Notes: generated by a model not told the origin, from the letters alone. A stretch of 64,000 nucleotides of DNA from Micromonospora humi (GCF_900090105.1 NZ_FMDM01000004.1:425282-489281); one strand, 5' to 3'; positions 8,721-17,685 are shown, counted from the first letter of the stretch. Translations and numbers: made by a program.

Positions 8721-8753
8721 GGGCGGGCCGTTCCGTGTCGGAACGGCCCGCCC
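8721..8753. terminator. Perfect 14-bp hairpin between convergent korB and azoR
   Basis: GGGCGGGCCGTTCC (8721-8734) and its exact inverse (8740-8753) flank a GTGTC loop. It lies 25 bases past the korB stop and ten before the azoR stop, so it probably ends transcription from both sides. Confidence 0.88.
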
Positions 8754-8762
8754 GCTGTCGTC

Positions 8763-9410
8763 TCAGACCCCGGCGGCCACGGGGGTCCACAGCTCGTCGA
8801 TGGCCCGCTCGGCCGCCGCCAGGCTCGCCTCGTGCAGCGGGATCAGCTCGGCCATCGCCGGGTTGACCGGGGCCAGGGTCAGCTCGGCCGAGATGAAGCG
8901 CGGCTCCAGGCCGGTGCGCGACAGGCCGTGCGGCAGCCAGGGCTCGGAGTGGTCCCAGCCGGCGCGCGGGGTGCCCTCGCCGTAGCCGCCGCCCCGGCTG
9001 CCCAGCACCACGAACTCGCGACCGCCGAGCAGCCCGGCCCCGGTGGCCGGGTCGAACGCGAGGCCGGGCGCGATCAGGTGGTCCACCCAGGTCTTGACAC
9101 TGCTCGGCGCCCCGTAGTTGTAGAGCGGGAGCCCGAGCACGACGGTGTCGGCCTGCGCCACCTCGGCGACCAGTTCCTCGGTCAGCCGCCAGGACGCGCT
9201 CTGCTCCGGGGTGTGCTGGTCGGGCGGGACCATCCGGGCGAGGCCGCCGGCGGTGTCGAGGTGCGGCAGCGGGTCCTGGCCGAGATCACGGTAGGTGACC
9301 GTGCCATCCGGGTGGGCGGCACGCCAGGCCGCTACCGCGCGGGCGGTGAGCCGCCGGCTGACCGACCGCTCGCCGGTGATGCTCGAGTCGATGTGCAACA
9401 GGTGCGCCAT
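8763..9410 (-). CDS. azoR: FMN-dependent NADH-azoreductase
   Basis: Flavodoxin-fold quinone/azo reductase using NAD(P)H and FMN. 215 residues. The FMN phosphate loop is near the N-terminus (HIDSSITGERSVSRRL). The family motif PLYNYGAPSSVKTWVDHL lies near residue 95, and VVLGSRGGGYGEGTP near residue 133 contacts FMN. It diverges from a MarR-family gene across an 83-base gap holding a MarR-like dyad that covers the azoR upstream region. Induction by electrophiles or quinones through that regulator is inferred. Confidence 0.92.
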   Translation of the reverse strand: MAHLLHIDSSITGERSVSRRLTARAVAAWRAAHPDGTVTYRDLGQDPLPHLDTAGGLARMVPPDQHTPEQSASWRLTEELVAEVAQADTVVLGLPLYNYGAPSSVKTWVDHLIAPGLAFDPATGAGLLGGREFVVLGSRGGGYGEGTPRAGWDHSEPWLPHGLSRTGLEPRFISAELTLAPVNPAMAELIPLHEASLAAAERAIDELWTPVAAGV

Positions 9411-9428
9411 TTCTTACCCCTCCATAGA

Positions 9429-9449
9429 TAGTTCGTGTAGCACCAACTA
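9429..9449. promoter_or_regulatory. MarR-type operator in the azoR/MarR intergenic region
   Basis: TAGTTCGTG (9429-9437) and CACCAACTA (9441-9449) form a 9-3-9 dyad with one mismatched pair. It lies between divergent azoR and the MarR gene, an AT-richer spot in very GC-rich sequence. Confidence 0.75.
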
Positions 9450-9480
9450 TTTATAGCAGGGCGATGTTCCGCGGTCCGCG

Positions 9481-9486
9481 TAGACT
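9481..9486 (+). promoter_or_regulatory. -10 hexamer TAGACT for a leaderless MarR transcript
   Basis: TAGACT fits TANNNT and ends seven bases before the ATG at 9494. This is the spacing of leaderless actinobacterial mRNAs and argues for 9494 rather than the ATG at 9464 as the start. Confidence 0.55.
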
Positions 9487-9493
9487 GGGTCAC

Positions 9494-9973
9494 ATGTCAG
9501 CCGGGCCCGCCGAGTCGGAGCGCCGCTCCGGGCCACTGCTCCAACACCTGGCCCGGCGGATGCTGCTGCGCTCGGAGTCGGCGCTGACGCCGCTCGGGCT
9601 CCGGCCCCGGCACCTGGTGGCGCTCACCGTGCTACGCGACTCGGACGGCATCAGCCAGCAGGGGCTGGCCGGCACGCTCCAGATCGACGGCACCAACGTG
9701 GTCGGGCTGCTCAACGACCTGGAGGCGGCCGGTCTGGTCGAGCGGCGCCGCTCCCCCGAGGACCGCCGCCGGCATGTGGTGAGCCTGACCGCGGCGGGCA
9801 CGAAGCGGCTGGGCGAGGCGGAGTGCGCGCTCGCCGACGCCGAGGACGACGTGCTCGGCGCGCTGGCGCCCGGCGAGCGGGACCAGCTCTACGACCTGCT
9901 GCGGCGGGCCAGCCAGGGCTGCGCGACGCCGTGCGCCGAGGCGGCGGTGGCGGAGAGCCCCGACGCCTGCTGA
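9494..9973 (+). CDS. MarR-family transcriptional regulator
   Basis: 159 residues from MSAGPAESER. Winged-helix pattern: helix-turn-helix around ISQQGLAGTLQIDGTNVVGLLNDLE, then the wing RRRSPEDRRRHVVSLT. This is the classic MarR DxRxxxxxLT arrangement. A Cys pair near the C-terminus (GCATPCAE) could be redox-sensitive. It is divergent from azoR and presumably controls azoR and itself through the dyad at 9429-9449. An upstream in-frame ATG at 9464 would add ten residues but would lie before the likely -10 box. Confidence 0.9.
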   Translation: MSAGPAESERRSGPLLQHLARRMLLRSESALTPLGLRPRHLVALTVLRDSDGISQQGLAGTLQIDGTNVVGLLNDLEAAGLVERRRSPEDRRRHVVSLTAAGTKRLGEAECALADAEDDVLGALAPGERDQLYDLLRRASQGCATPCAEAAVAESPDAC

Positions 9974-10019
9974 CCGCGAGACAGGCCGAGGGCCCCTTCA
10001 GCGGGGCGTCACCACGGGG

Positions 10020-11033
10020 TCAGACCGCGCTGGTCGCCTGCGGCCGGTCGTCGCGGACGTGGACCAGCATGTCACCGGTCTCGATCACCGAGCCCGCCCG
10101 GTCACTCAACGTGATCACCTTGCCCCGGCGGACCAACGCGATGACCAGCGAGTCCAGCTCACGCGGCGACCGACCCACCTCGCTGCGCTCGGCCGAGCGC
10201 ATCGCCAGCGCCATGCCCTGCCCCGGGGTGAGCAGGTCCTCCACCACGTCGATCAGCGGCGGGGCCGAGGTGGAGAGGCCGAGCAGCCGGCCGGCGGTCG
10301 CCGACGAGACGATCACGTGGTGCGCCCCGCTCTGCTTGAGCAGCGGCGCGTTCTCCGCCTCCCGGACCGCCGCGATGATCCTGACCTGGCCGGCGGTGAG
10401 CTGCCGGACGGTCAACGCCACCAGCACCGACGCGTCGTCGCTGTCGGTCGCGATGATGACCGCCTTGGCGGTGCGGACGTGCGCCTCCTCCAGCACGGAG
10501 GAGCGGGTCGCCGAGCCCTCGATCGTCACCAGCCCGTTCGAGGTGGCCTGGCGCAGCGCCGCCGCGCTCCGCTCGACCACCACGATCCTGGCCTTGTCGG
10601 CGCCGTTCTCCAGCAGCGCGGAGACCGCGCTGCGGCCCTTGGTGCCGTAGCCGCAGATGATGACGTGGTCCTTCACGGTTCTCCTCCACCGCGACAGGCG
10701 ACGGCCGGTCCGGTACTGCTCGGTCAGGACTTCCAGGGTGGTGCCGACCAGGATGATCAGGAAGAGCACCCGGGCGGGGGTGACGAACAGGACGTTGACC
10801 AGGCGAGCCGAGGGGCTGGCCGGGGCGATGTCGCCGTAGCCGGTGGTGGAGAGCGAGACCACCACGTAGTAGAAGCAGTCGAGGAGGGTGAGCCCGTCCC
10901 CGTTGGTGTCGCGGTAGCCGTCGCGGTCGAGCCACACCACGAAGACGGTGGCGAGAACCAGGCCCAGGGCGGCGAGCAGGCGCAGACTCAGCGCGCTCAA
11001 CGGCCCACGCCGTTGCGCGGGAAAATGGATCAC
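10020..11033 (-). CDS. Potassium channel with TrkA-N (RCK) domain
   Basis: 337 residues. Two membrane helices flank a pore loop with the selectivity filter TTGYGD (around residue 65). After a linker, a Rossmann RCK domain starts at [22 protein letters not shown] with the GxGxxG-like nucleotide loop, followed by a TrkA-C-type domain ([21 protein letters not shown]). This is the MthK/Kch-like layout: a ligand-gated K+ channel in the plasma membrane. The ion is inferred from the filter; the gating ligand (NAD, Ca2+ or nucleotide) is unknown. Confidence 0.93.
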   Translation of the reverse strand: MIHFPAQRRGPLSALSLRLLAALGLVLATVFVVWLDRDGYRDTNGDGLTLLDCFYYVVVSLSTTGYGDIAPASPSARLVNVLFVTPARVLFLIILVGTTLEVLTEQYRTGRRLSRWRRTVKDHVIICGYGTKGRSAVSALLENGADKARIVVVERSAAALRQATSNGLVTIEGSATRSSVLEEAHVRTAKAVIIATDSDDASVLVALTVRQLTAGQVRIIAAVREAENAPLLKQSGAHHVIVSSATAGRLLGLSTSAPPLIDVVEDLLTPGQGMALAMRSAERSEVGRSPRELDSLVIALVRRGKVITLSDRAGSVIETGDMLVHVRDDRPQATSAV

Positions 11034-11211
11034 CGTCGGTCCCGCTCCGCCACCGTCGCCTGCACGCCCTCAAGATAGCGGGTACGCCACGAGCCGGCCG
11101 GCCGGGCCGGAGACCGGCCCGCATGCCACCAGCGGTAAGGATCTCGTCACATCCGTCGACGCCCCGCCGGGCGAGACTCAGAACCCACCGATCGTGACGA
11201 GGGGGAGTCGG

Positions 11212-12459
11212 ATGCGTACACGTGCGGCACTGACCACGCTGGCCGTGGTCCTCGGGATGGCCCTGTCGGGAGCACCGCCCGCGGTGGCGGGCCGGCCCGG
11301 GGACCGCCCGCCGGAGACGACCCGGCCCACTCGGCCGAAACCCACGGTCGCCCCGTCGCCGACCGTCTCCCCGCGCCCGACCGCCTCGCCGACACCCACG
11401 GTGCGACCGACGCTGTCCCCGTCGCCCACCGTGCGCCCGACGCCGACCGTCTCCCCGACACCCACCGTGCGCCCGACGCCGACCGCGTCACCGACCGGCA
11501 CCCCGGCTCCCACCACGCCGGCACCGATGCCGACGGCCGACCGGGCGGCCGTCGTGCTGCCGGGGCTGGACGGCCCGGGCAGCACCGCGTACGACGTCAA
11601 CTCGGCCGGGGTGGTGGTCGGAGCGGCGGAGCTGGCCAGCGGCTACTGGCACGCGGTGCGCTGGGTGGACGGTCGGATCGAGGACCTGGGCACGCTCGGC
11701 GGCCTCAACAGTCAGGCCGAGGCGATCGACGAGCGCGGTCGCATCGTCGGCTTCGCCCAGGCCGCGGACGGCAGCGCCCACGCCGTGGCCTGGGTGAACG
11801 GGAAGATCCAGGATCTCGGGCTGACCGGTGGCATCTTCTCGGTCGCGTCCGACACGGCCGGGGACCGGGTGGTGGGCACCTACCACGTCACCGACAGTTT
11901 CTCCGGGCGGCGGGCGTTCGTCCGGACCGGGAACACCGAGATCACCATCGACGCGCCGCCGGGGGCGAGCGCCGTCGCGGTCAACGAGGCCGGCACGGTC
12001 GCCGGCACCTACGGCTTCAAGGACTGGACCGATCCCCCGTTCGTGCAGCAGGCGTTCGTCTGGCGCGACGGGGTCCTCCGGTCGCTCGGCACGCTCGGCG
12101 GGCCCAACAGCACCGCGAACGGCATCAACGACCTCGGTCAGGTGGTCGGCACGAGCTGGACCGCGGAGGGTCAGTTCGCCGCCTTCTTCTGGGACGGTTC
12201 GGCGATGCGCCGGTTGGCCACCGGCTCGGCCTCCCCGACGGCTCAGGCGGTGAACGACTCGGGTCTCGTGATCGGCACCGACGGCACCGGCGGCCGGGCG
12301 ATGATCTGGCCCACGCCGACGGCCGGCTCGCAACTGCTGCCGCTGCCGGACGGGGCGGTCGACAGCGTCGCGATCAACGTCAACGACGCCGGTCTGGTCG
12401 TCGGCCAGGCGAACTACCTCGCGCCGAGATTTCACGGCCGAGCGGTCGTCTGGCGTTGA
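11212..12459 (+). CDS. Secreted HAF-repeat protein with Pro-Thr linker
   Basis: 415 residues from the ATG at 11212 behind GAGGGGG. A signal peptide of about 27 residues ends at AVAG. Residues about 30-105 are a repetitive linker built from [14 protein letters not shown] units. The rest is a series of extracellular HAF-family repeats: W(V)DGxIxDLGTLGGxxSxAxxIN/DxGxxVG, here [23 protein letters not shown] and [13 protein letters not shown]. These repeats fold as beta-propeller-like blades in predicted structures; no enzymatic residues are evident. It probably acts outside the cell. A strong hairpin follows. Confidence 0.85.
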   Translation: MRTRAALTTLAVVLGMALSGAPPAVAGRPGDRPPETTRPTRPKPTVAPSPTVSPRPTASPTPTVRPTLSPSPTVRPTPTVSPTPTVRPTPTASPTGTPAPTTPAPMPTADRAAVVLPGLDGPGSTAYDVNSAGVVVGAAELASGYWHAVRWVDGRIEDLGTLGGLNSQAEAIDERGRIVGFAQAADGSAHAVAWVNGKIQDLGLTGGIFSVASDTAGDRVVGTYHVTDSFSGRRAFVRTGNTEITIDAPPGASAVAVNEAGTVAGTYGFKDWTDPPFVQQAFVWRDGVLRSLGTLGGPNSTANGINDLGQVVGTSWTAEGQFAAFFWDGSAMRRLATGSASPTAQAVNDSGLVIGTDGTGGRAMIWPTPTAGSQLLPLPDGAVDSVAINVNDAGLVVGQANYLAPRFHGRAVVWR

Positions 12460-12464
12460 CCGAC

Positions 12465-12503
12465 ACCGGCCCGGTCGGTACCACGGGGGCCGACCGGGCC
12501 GGT
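12465..12503 (+). terminator. 14-bp hairpin after the HAF-repeat gene
   Basis: ACCGGCCCGGTCGG (12465-12478) and its inverse (12490-12503) with an 11-base loop begin five bases after the stop codon. Confidence 0.8.
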
Positions 12504-12566
12504 CCCCGCCGCCGGGACGGGGCATGATGGGTAGCGTCGGCGAACGGCGACCGCGAGGAGGCCGGC

Positions 12567-13187
12567 ATGTCGTTGCTGCGACGGGTGATCGGTGGGGTGC
12601 TGCGGCGGATCCGCCTGCGTCAGGGCCGCACGTTGCGCGAGGTGGCGCTGGCGGCCGGCGTCTCCCTGCCCTATCTCTCCGAGGTCGAGCGCGGCCGCAA
12701 GGAGGCCTCCTCCGAGGTGCTGGCCGCGATCTGCCGGGCGCTCGGCATCCACCTCGCCGACCTGCTCGAGGAGGCGCGCGACGAGCTGCGCCGGGAGCGG
12801 CCCACGCCGGTCGGCTCCTCGGTTCCGCTGGCCCGGCTCGACCGGGTGCCCGCCGCCCGCAGCGGCCCACAGCTCCGGGTCGGTCCGCCCCGGTTGCACG
12901 CCACCCGCCGCCCGGCCGGCCGGAACGCCCCGCATCTCAGTCGTCCGATCACCTCGGCACCACCGCAGGCCACCCGTCCGGTCGGGCCGACGCCGCTGTT
13001 CGGGGGCACGCTGCGCCCGACGGACCCGTTCCCCTCGCCGGTCGGCCACGGCGCGCCGGAGCTGTTCGGCACCGGCACCCGGATCTGGCTGATCCCGACG
13101 CCGGCCGCGCGACCGCGTCCGCGTACCTCACCGGCGCTGGCCCGGCGACGGGCCCGGGCGGCCCGACGGCGCCCGGTCGCGGCGTAG
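12567..13187 (+). CDS. clgR: ClgR-like XRE-family regulator of clp genes
   Basis: 206 residues. The helix-turn-helix (residues about 20-70: RQGRTLREVALAAGVSLPYL, then SEVERGRKEASSEVLAAICRALGI) is the ClgR signature; ClgR activates clpP and clpC operons in actinobacteria. The C-terminal two thirds are Pro/Arg-rich and probably disordered, longer than typical ClgR (about 110-150). The next gene is clpP, and clpC starts at the end of the window. ClgR is often itself a Clp substrate; the C-terminus here ends in RPVAA, which fits a hydrophobic degron but is only suggestive. Confidence 0.75.
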   Translation: MSLLRRVIGGVLRRIRLRQGRTLREVALAAGVSLPYLSEVERGRKEASSEVLAAICRALGIHLADLLEEARDELRRERPTPVGSSVPLARLDRVPAARSGPQLRVGPPRLHATRRPAGRNAPHLSRPITSAPPQATRPVGPTPLFGGTLRPTDPFPSPVGHGAPELFGTGTRIWLIPTPAARPRPRTSPALARRRARAARRRPVAA

Positions 13188-13435
13188 CGCTCCGGGTCGG
13201 GCCGGACGGACGCCGGACGGCGCGGTGACACCCCCGGCCCGACCGGGCCGCACCGCCCGGATGCTGCGCGGGGCCGGGCGCGGCCATGGCCGGAACGGCC
13301 TCGACCCGGCTTCTGCCGAGGGCGGATCTGCCCGGGGCAGAAAGCCTGGGCTGCGGGCCGGTGCCCGGCGGACGCTGGAGACCGCCGGCTCGCCGGGCGG
13401 TCCCCCGCCCACCGGCGCTACGGAGGTGGGCGGTC

Positions 13436-14026
13436 ATGGGCAGCGTCTGGATGCGGGACGAGGGGCAGCCGGTCTTCGGGGACCGCGTCTTCGAACGGCT
13501 GCTCAAGGAGCGGATCATCTTCCTCGGCACCGAGGTCACCGACGAGTCGGCCAACCAGATCTGCGCGCAGATCCTGCTGCTCGCCGCCGAGGACGCGGAG
13601 CGGGACATCTTTCTCTACATCAACTCGCCGGGCGGCTCGGTGAGCGCCGGCATGGCCGTCTACGACACCATGCGGTACGTCCGCAACGACGTGGCGACGC
13701 TGGCGCTCGGCATGGCCGGCTCGATGGGCCAGTTCCTGCTCTGCGCCGGCGCCGCGGGCAAGCGGTTCGCGCTGCCACACGCGCGGATCATGATGCATCA
13801 GCCGTCCGGCGGGATGGGCGGCACCGCCGCCGACATCACCATCCAGGCCGAGAACATGCTGCACGTGAAGCGCACCATGCAGGAGCTGATCGCCGAGCAC
13901 AGCGGGCACACGCTGGAGGAGATCCAGCGCGACTGGGACCGGGACCGCTGGTTCACCGCCGAGGAGGCCCGCGAGTACGGCCTGGTCGACCAGGTGCTCT
14001 CCCGGGTCGACCAGCTCGCGGCCTGA
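13436..14026 (+). CDS. clpP: ATP-dependent Clp protease proteolytic subunit
   Basis: Serine peptidase forming the tetradecameric chamber of Clp protease. The start at the ATG at 13436 follows GGAGGTG and gives 196 residues; a longer open frame upstream is Pro/Arg-rich and not family-like. Catalytic triad by alignment to E. coli numbering: Ser96 (GMAGSMGQ), His121 (MMHQPSGG), Asp170 (DRDRWFTAEEA). The nucleophile block reads GMAGSMG rather than the usual GQAASMG. It is a single gene without a clpP paralogue beside it, placed after the ClgR-like gene. Confidence 0.95.
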   Translation: MGSVWMRDEGQPVFGDRVFERLLKERIIFLGTEVTDESANQICAQILLLAAEDAERDIFLYINSPGGSVSAGMAVYDTMRYVRNDVATLALGMAGSMGQFLLCAGAAGKRFALPHARIMMHQPSGGMGGTAADITIQAENMLHVKRTMQELIAEHSGHTLEEIQRDWDRDRWFTAEEAREYGLVDQVLSRVDQLAA

Positions 14027-14032
14027 GCGGGT

Positions 14033-14065
14033 GCGGCCCGGCCGGCGTGGCGCCGGCCGGGCCGC
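14033..14065. terminator. Perfect 14-bp hairpin between convergent clpP and the Tat-exported gene
   Basis: GCGGCCCGGCCGGC (14033-14046) and its exact inverse (14052-14065) flank GTGGC. It sits six bases after the clpP stop and nine before the stop of the opposite gene. Confidence 0.88.
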
Positions 14066-14074
14066 CCGCGCCGG

Positions 14075-15871
14075 TCAGGGGTAGCTGACCACCGGGCTGG
14101 TGCCGTAGGAGCCGACGACCGGGGTGCCGACCTCGTTGATCGTGCGCTCGATCCCGCCGCTGCCGTCGAGGAACACGGTGATCGCGTCGTGGAACCGCAC
14201 CCCGGCCCGGCGCGGCGCCTCGATCGCCCGGTCGCAGCGGATGTCCACGCCCTGGTTGAAGTAGGCGTAGACGCCCAGCCCCCACGCCTCGTGCGTGCGG
14301 ACGTGCGGGGCCACCTTGTAGGAGGCCCAGCCGTCGCCGGTCGGGCTGCGCCAGGCGGCCTGGCTGGGCGGGTCGTAGGGCAGCTCGCTCTGGTAGAACA
14401 CGGTCCGGCCGCGCTCGCCGTTCCAGATCGTCTGCCAGCGCTGGTAATGCTCGACGAAGAGCCCGTACGCGGTCACGTCGTCGCCGTTGACCACCACGCC
14501 GGTGGCGGCGGTGTTGACGGTCCAGCCGATGGTGCCCGGGTTGCCGTGGTCGCCCCGCCAGGCCCAGATGTTGTCGATCAGCGTGTGCCGGCTGTTGATC
14601 ACCAGGCTGGTGACGGCGCGTCCGGCGTACGGGCCGCCGATGCGGAAGAAGACGTCCTGGAGGGAGATCGGGTTGCCGGCGTGCGGCCGGTGGCAGTGCC
14701 GCGCGCCGACCTCGACCAGCACCTCGGACTCGACCGGTCCGGCGTCGACGAGCACGCCGGCGATCCGTACCCCGTCGACGTCCTCGATCCGCAGCGCCGC
14801 GTCGCCGGTGACCGGCGCGAGGCTGGGCATGCCGAGGCCGAGCACCACGGTGTTCGGCCGGCGGACCCGCAGCGCCCGGTCGAGGCGGTAGACGCCGGGG
14901 GTGAGCAGCAGGTGCCGGCCCCGGGCGAGTTCGGCGTTGATCCGCTTCGCCGAGTCGGTGGGGCGGGCGACGAAGAAGTCGGTCAGCGGCAGCGAGGGCG
15001 TGGGTGCGCCGCCGGCGGCCCAGGTGGTGCCCGCGGTGTCGCGGCGCAGTCGGGGCACCGCGACCCGCCAGCGGCCCGCGGCGTCGACGAAGAGGTACGG
15101 CTTCTCCCGAACCACCGGGCTGGTCGGCAGCGTGGTGTACGGCGGGTCGGGGAAGCCCTGCGCGGGTGCGCCGATCACGCCGGAGAAGACCTGGTTCCAC
15201 ACCCCGTTGGTCCAGTCGCCGCCGAGTTCGCTGTCCCGGGTGAGCCACTGCTGCTGGGAGCCGTTGATGGTGATGCCGTCCACCTTGGAGTCGGCGATGA
15301 AACCGCCGCTGGAGTAGCCGCCGTTGCCGGGCTCCAGCCAGAGGACGCCCTTGACGTGCACCCGGCGCATCGGCGACGCCTGGGAGACGGCCCACTGGTT
15401 CGACCAGTCGGTGGGGGTGACGGCGAGGTTCTCGGCCGAGCGCCAGAAGTTGGTCAGCGCGGAGATGCCGGCCGGCGAGTTCGGGTCGGGCTGGCCGACC
15501 ACCCGGACCGCGCCGTGGATCTCCACGTCGTCCGGGTGCGCGCCGAGGCCGGCGACGGTGGTGTAGTAGCCGAGCCGGGCGTCCACCTCGTAGCGGCCGG
15601 GCTTGAACAGCACGGCGTACCGGTCGAGGCCCATCTCGTTGTGCTCCTGGGCGGTGAAGATCCGGTCCAGCGTGGACTGGATCTCCGCGACCGGCGTGCT
15701 CGGGTCGTAGACGAAGACGTTCGGGCCGAAATCGGGCTCGTGAGTGGGTCGGGCGGGGCGCGCGGCCGGGGACGCGGCGGCGGCGCCGGCCGGGAGGCCG
15801 AGGGCGGTGAGCGAGGCCGCCGAGGCGGTGAGCGTGAGGAAACGGCGGCGGGAGGGGTCGGGTGATCGCAT
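14075..15871 (-). CDS. Tat-exported beta-helix (pectate-lyase-like) protein
   Basis: 598 residues from the ATG at 15871. The N-terminus has a twin-arginine signal (SRRRFLTLTA, then an Ala-rich core ending AAAASPAARPA), so the folded protein is exported. The body has long runs typical of right-handed parallel beta-helix polysaccharide enzymes (GVRIAGVLVDAGPVESEVLV; TLIDNIWAWRGDHGNPGTIG). Related proteins are often annotated as coagulation factor 5/8-type or adenylyl cyclase-like, which I do not trust here. The LacI-type palindrome just upstream suggests sugar control. Polysaccharide binding or cleavage is the best inference; the substrate is unknown. Confidence 0.8.
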   Translation of the reverse strand: MRSPDPSRRRFLTLTASAASLTALGLPAGAAAASPAARPARPTHEPDFGPNVFVYDPSTPVAEIQSTLDRIFTAQEHNEMGLDRYAVLFKPGRYEVDARLGYYTTVAGLGAHPDDVEIHGAVRVVGQPDPNSPAGISALTNFWRSAENLAVTPTDWSNQWAVSQASPMRRVHVKGVLWLEPGNGGYSSGGFIADSKVDGITINGSQQQWLTRDSELGGDWTNGVWNQVFSGVIGAPAQGFPDPPYTTLPTSPVVREKPYLFVDAAGRWRVAVPRLRRDTAGTTWAAGGAPTPSLPLTDFFVARPTDSAKRINAELARGRHLLLTPGVYRLDRALRVRRPNTVVLGLGMPSLAPVTGDAALRIEDVDGVRIAGVLVDAGPVESEVLVEVGARHCHRPHAGNPISLQDVFFRIGGPYAGRAVTSLVINSRHTLIDNIWAWRGDHGNPGTIGWTVNTAATGVVVNGDDVTAYGLFVEHYQRWQTIWNGERGRTVFYQSELPYDPPSQAAWRSPTGDGWASYKVAPHVRTHEAWGLGVYAYFNQGVDIRCDRAIEAPRRAGVRFHDAITVFLDGSGGIERTINEVGTPVVGSYGTSPVVSYP

Positions 15872-15897
15872 CTGCCTGCCTGTTCGGTGATGGGACG

Positions 15898-15909
15898 GAG
15901 AGCGCTCTC
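15898..15909. promoter_or_regulatory. LacI-family operator GAGAGCGCTCTC
   Basis: A perfect 12-base palindrome centred on GCGC, 27 bases upstream of the Tat-exported gene. It has the form of actinobacterial LacI/CebR-type sites, which control carbohydrate-utilisation genes. A second palindrome, GGTTCCGGAACC, lies at 15953-15964. Confidence 0.7.
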
Positions 15910-16004
15910 TCGCCGTTCCTACCTCATCACCGTCGATCCCACCAGACTTTCGGGTTCCGGAACCGGGAAGCAACCCGGCACCACCCTGGTTGCCTCAGGA
16001 GACA

Positions 16005-16018
16005 GTTGACTGCTCAAC
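16005..16018. promoter_or_regulatory. Dyad GTTGA-N4-TCAAC upstream of qorB
   Basis: A short inverted repeat 15 bases before the qorB start, resembling sites of HxlR-type regulators that often control quinone reductases. No HxlR gene is adjacent in this window. Confidence 0.4.
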
Positions 16019-16032
16019 CACTGGGAGCGCGC

Positions 16033-16878
16033 ATGTCCATCGCCGTCACCGGGGCCACCGGCCAGCTCGGCCGCCTGATCGTCACCGCGCTGCTCGACCG
16101 CGGCGTGCCGGCCGGAGAGATCGTGGCGATCGGCCGCGACACCGACCGGCTCGCCGAACTCGCCGGCCGGGGGGTCGTCACCCGGTCGGCCGACTACGAC
16201 GACCCCGACTCGCTCCGGGCCGCCCTCGCCGGGGTCGACAGGCTCATGTTCGTCTCCGGCAGCGAGGTCGGCCGCCGTCGACCGCAGCACGCCAACGTGG
16301 TCACCGCCGCCAAGGAGGCCGGCGTCGGGCTGGTGGTCTACACCAGCATCGCCCACGCCGACACCGCCGGCATGCGGCTCGCCGCCGAACACCGGGACAC
16401 CGAGGGGTACGTCCGCGACGCCGGCCTGCCTTACGTGTTCCTGCGCAACAGCTGGTACCTGGAGAACTACACCGGCCAGCTCGACGCGTACCGGAAGCAG
16501 GGGGTGACCGGCGCGGCCGGCGACGGGCGGGTCAGCGCCGCCACCCGCGCGGACTACGCCGAGGCCGCCGCCGTGGTGCTCACCGGCGACGGCCACACCA
16601 ACCAGGTGTACGAGCTGGGCGGCGCGCCGTTCACGCTCACCGAACTGGCCGCCGAGGTCGCCCGGCAGACCGGCGAGCCGATCGGCTACACCGACCTGCC
16701 GGCCGACCGCTTCGCCGAGGTGCTCGTCGCCGCCGGCCTGCCCGAGGGATACGCCGCCGTGCTGGCCGACAGCGACAGCGGTCTCGCCCGGGGTGAGCTG
16801 GCGGTCGGCGACGACCTCGCCGGGCTGCTCGGCCGCGCCCCGACCACGCTCGCGGAGGCGATCCGCGCCGCGCTCTGA
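16033..16878 (+). CDS. qorB: NAD(P)H:quinone oxidoreductase, QorB type
   Basis: 281 residues from the ATG at 16033. It follows E. coli QorB closely along its length: N-terminal nucleotide loop AVTGATGQLGR, SGSEVGRRRPQHANVVTAAK, YTSIAHADTAGMRLAAEHRDTE, LRNSWYLENY, SAATRADYAEAAAVVLTG and ADSDSGLARGEL. It belongs to the NmrA-like atypical short-chain reductases that reduce quinones with NADPH in the cytoplasm. The gene stands alone, converging with the HAD gene across a shared hairpin. Confidence 0.9.
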   Translation: MSIAVTGATGQLGRLIVTALLDRGVPAGEIVAIGRDTDRLAELAGRGVVTRSADYDDPDSLRAALAGVDRLMFVSGSEVGRRRPQHANVVTAAKEAGVGLVVYTSIAHADTAGMRLAAEHRDTEGYVRDAGLPYVFLRNSWYLENYTGQLDAYRKQGVTGAAGDGRVSAATRADYAEAAAVVLTGDGHTNQVYELGGAPFTLTELAAEVARQTGEPIGYTDLPADRFAEVLVAAGLPEGYAAVLADSDSGLARGELAVGDDLAGLLGRAPTTLAEAIRAAL

Positions 16879-16884
16879 CGAGCC

Positions 16885-16916
16885 GCGCCTGACCGCCCCG
16901 CCCGGTGGTCAGGCGC
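16885..16916. terminator. 10-bp hairpin between convergent qorB and the HAD gene
   Basis: GCGCCTGACC (16885-16894) and GGTCAGGCGC (16907-16916) with a 12-base loop. It overlaps the stop of the HAD gene. Confidence 0.7.
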
Positions 16917-17685
16917 GCTCGGCGCGCTGCTTCACCAGGTCGTCGACCAGGGTCTCGACGTAGTCGGCGGTCTCCTCCCAGCGGGTCACCGCGACGCTGC
17001 GGATGCCCATGGCCTTCACCGGGTAGTCGTTGCCGCCCACGTCGAGCCGGTCCCCCACGAAGAGCACGTTGTCGATCTTCAGGTCGAGGTGCTCCAGCAG
17101 CTTCCGCATGCCGTACGCCTTGTCCACGCCCTTGCGCGTCACGTCGATCGAGGTCGAACCGCCACCCCGAACCTCCAGGTCGGGCAGCTTCGCGGCGACC
17201 GCGTCACGCAGCCTCTTCTTCTTGCTCCCGTCCGGGTCCCAGCCGTACTTCTCGGCCGGCGGAGCCGACTGCCCCAGCGCGGAGAACGTGATCTGGCTGC
17301 CCCGGTCCTCGACGATGTCGCCCCAGGTCTTCGACTCCCACAGACCGAGCGCCTGCGCCGACTCGGTCAGCGCGGTGATGACGCGGGCCTTGTCCGCCTC
17401 GCTCAGATCCTCCGCGTAGACCAGCCGCCAGTCCCCGTCGGACCAGCGGTAGTAGCGGGTGCCGCAGGTCGGCATCAGATGCAGCCGGTCGCGCTGCTCC
17501 TCGCTGAGGTCGAGGTGGGCCAGCACCTGCGACTGGAACTGCTCGAACCGGCCACCGGAGATGATCAGCACGTCCACCTCGGTGAGCAGGTGGCCGAGCA
17601 GCTCCGCCATCCGACGATCGATCCGGGACTTGGAAATCGCCAGGGTGTCGTCCAGGTCGAACGCCACCACTCGAAGATCGTTCAC
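16909..17685 (-). CDS. HAD-IIB family phosphatase, phosphomannomutase-like
   Basis: 258 residues. HAD motif I is FDLDDTLA with nucleophile Asp10 and acid Asp12. Motif II is IISGGRFEQF. Motif IV is LFVGDRLDVGGNDYP near the C-terminus. The cap domain contains ITFSALGQSAP and a long Lys-rich helix (DPDGSKKKRLRDAVAAKL), the arrangement of eukaryotic-type phosphomannomutases and Cof-like phosphatases. It may act on a hexose phosphate in mannosyl-glycan metabolism, but mutase versus phosphatase cannot be decided from sequence. It is divergently placed from a methyltransferase gene. Confidence 0.87.
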   Translation of the reverse strand: MNDLRVVAFDLDDTLAISKSRIDRRMAELLGHLLTEVDVLIISGGRFEQFQSQVLAHLDLSEEQRDRLHLMPTCGTRYYRWSDGDWRLVYAEDLSEADKARVITALTESAQALGLWESKTWGDIVEDRGSQITFSALGQSAPPAEKYGWDPDGSKKKRLRDAVAAKLPDLEVRGGGSTSIDVTRKGVDKAYGMRKLLEHLDLKIDNVLFVGDRLDVGGNDYPVKAMGIRSVAVTRWEETADYVETLVDDLVKQRAERA

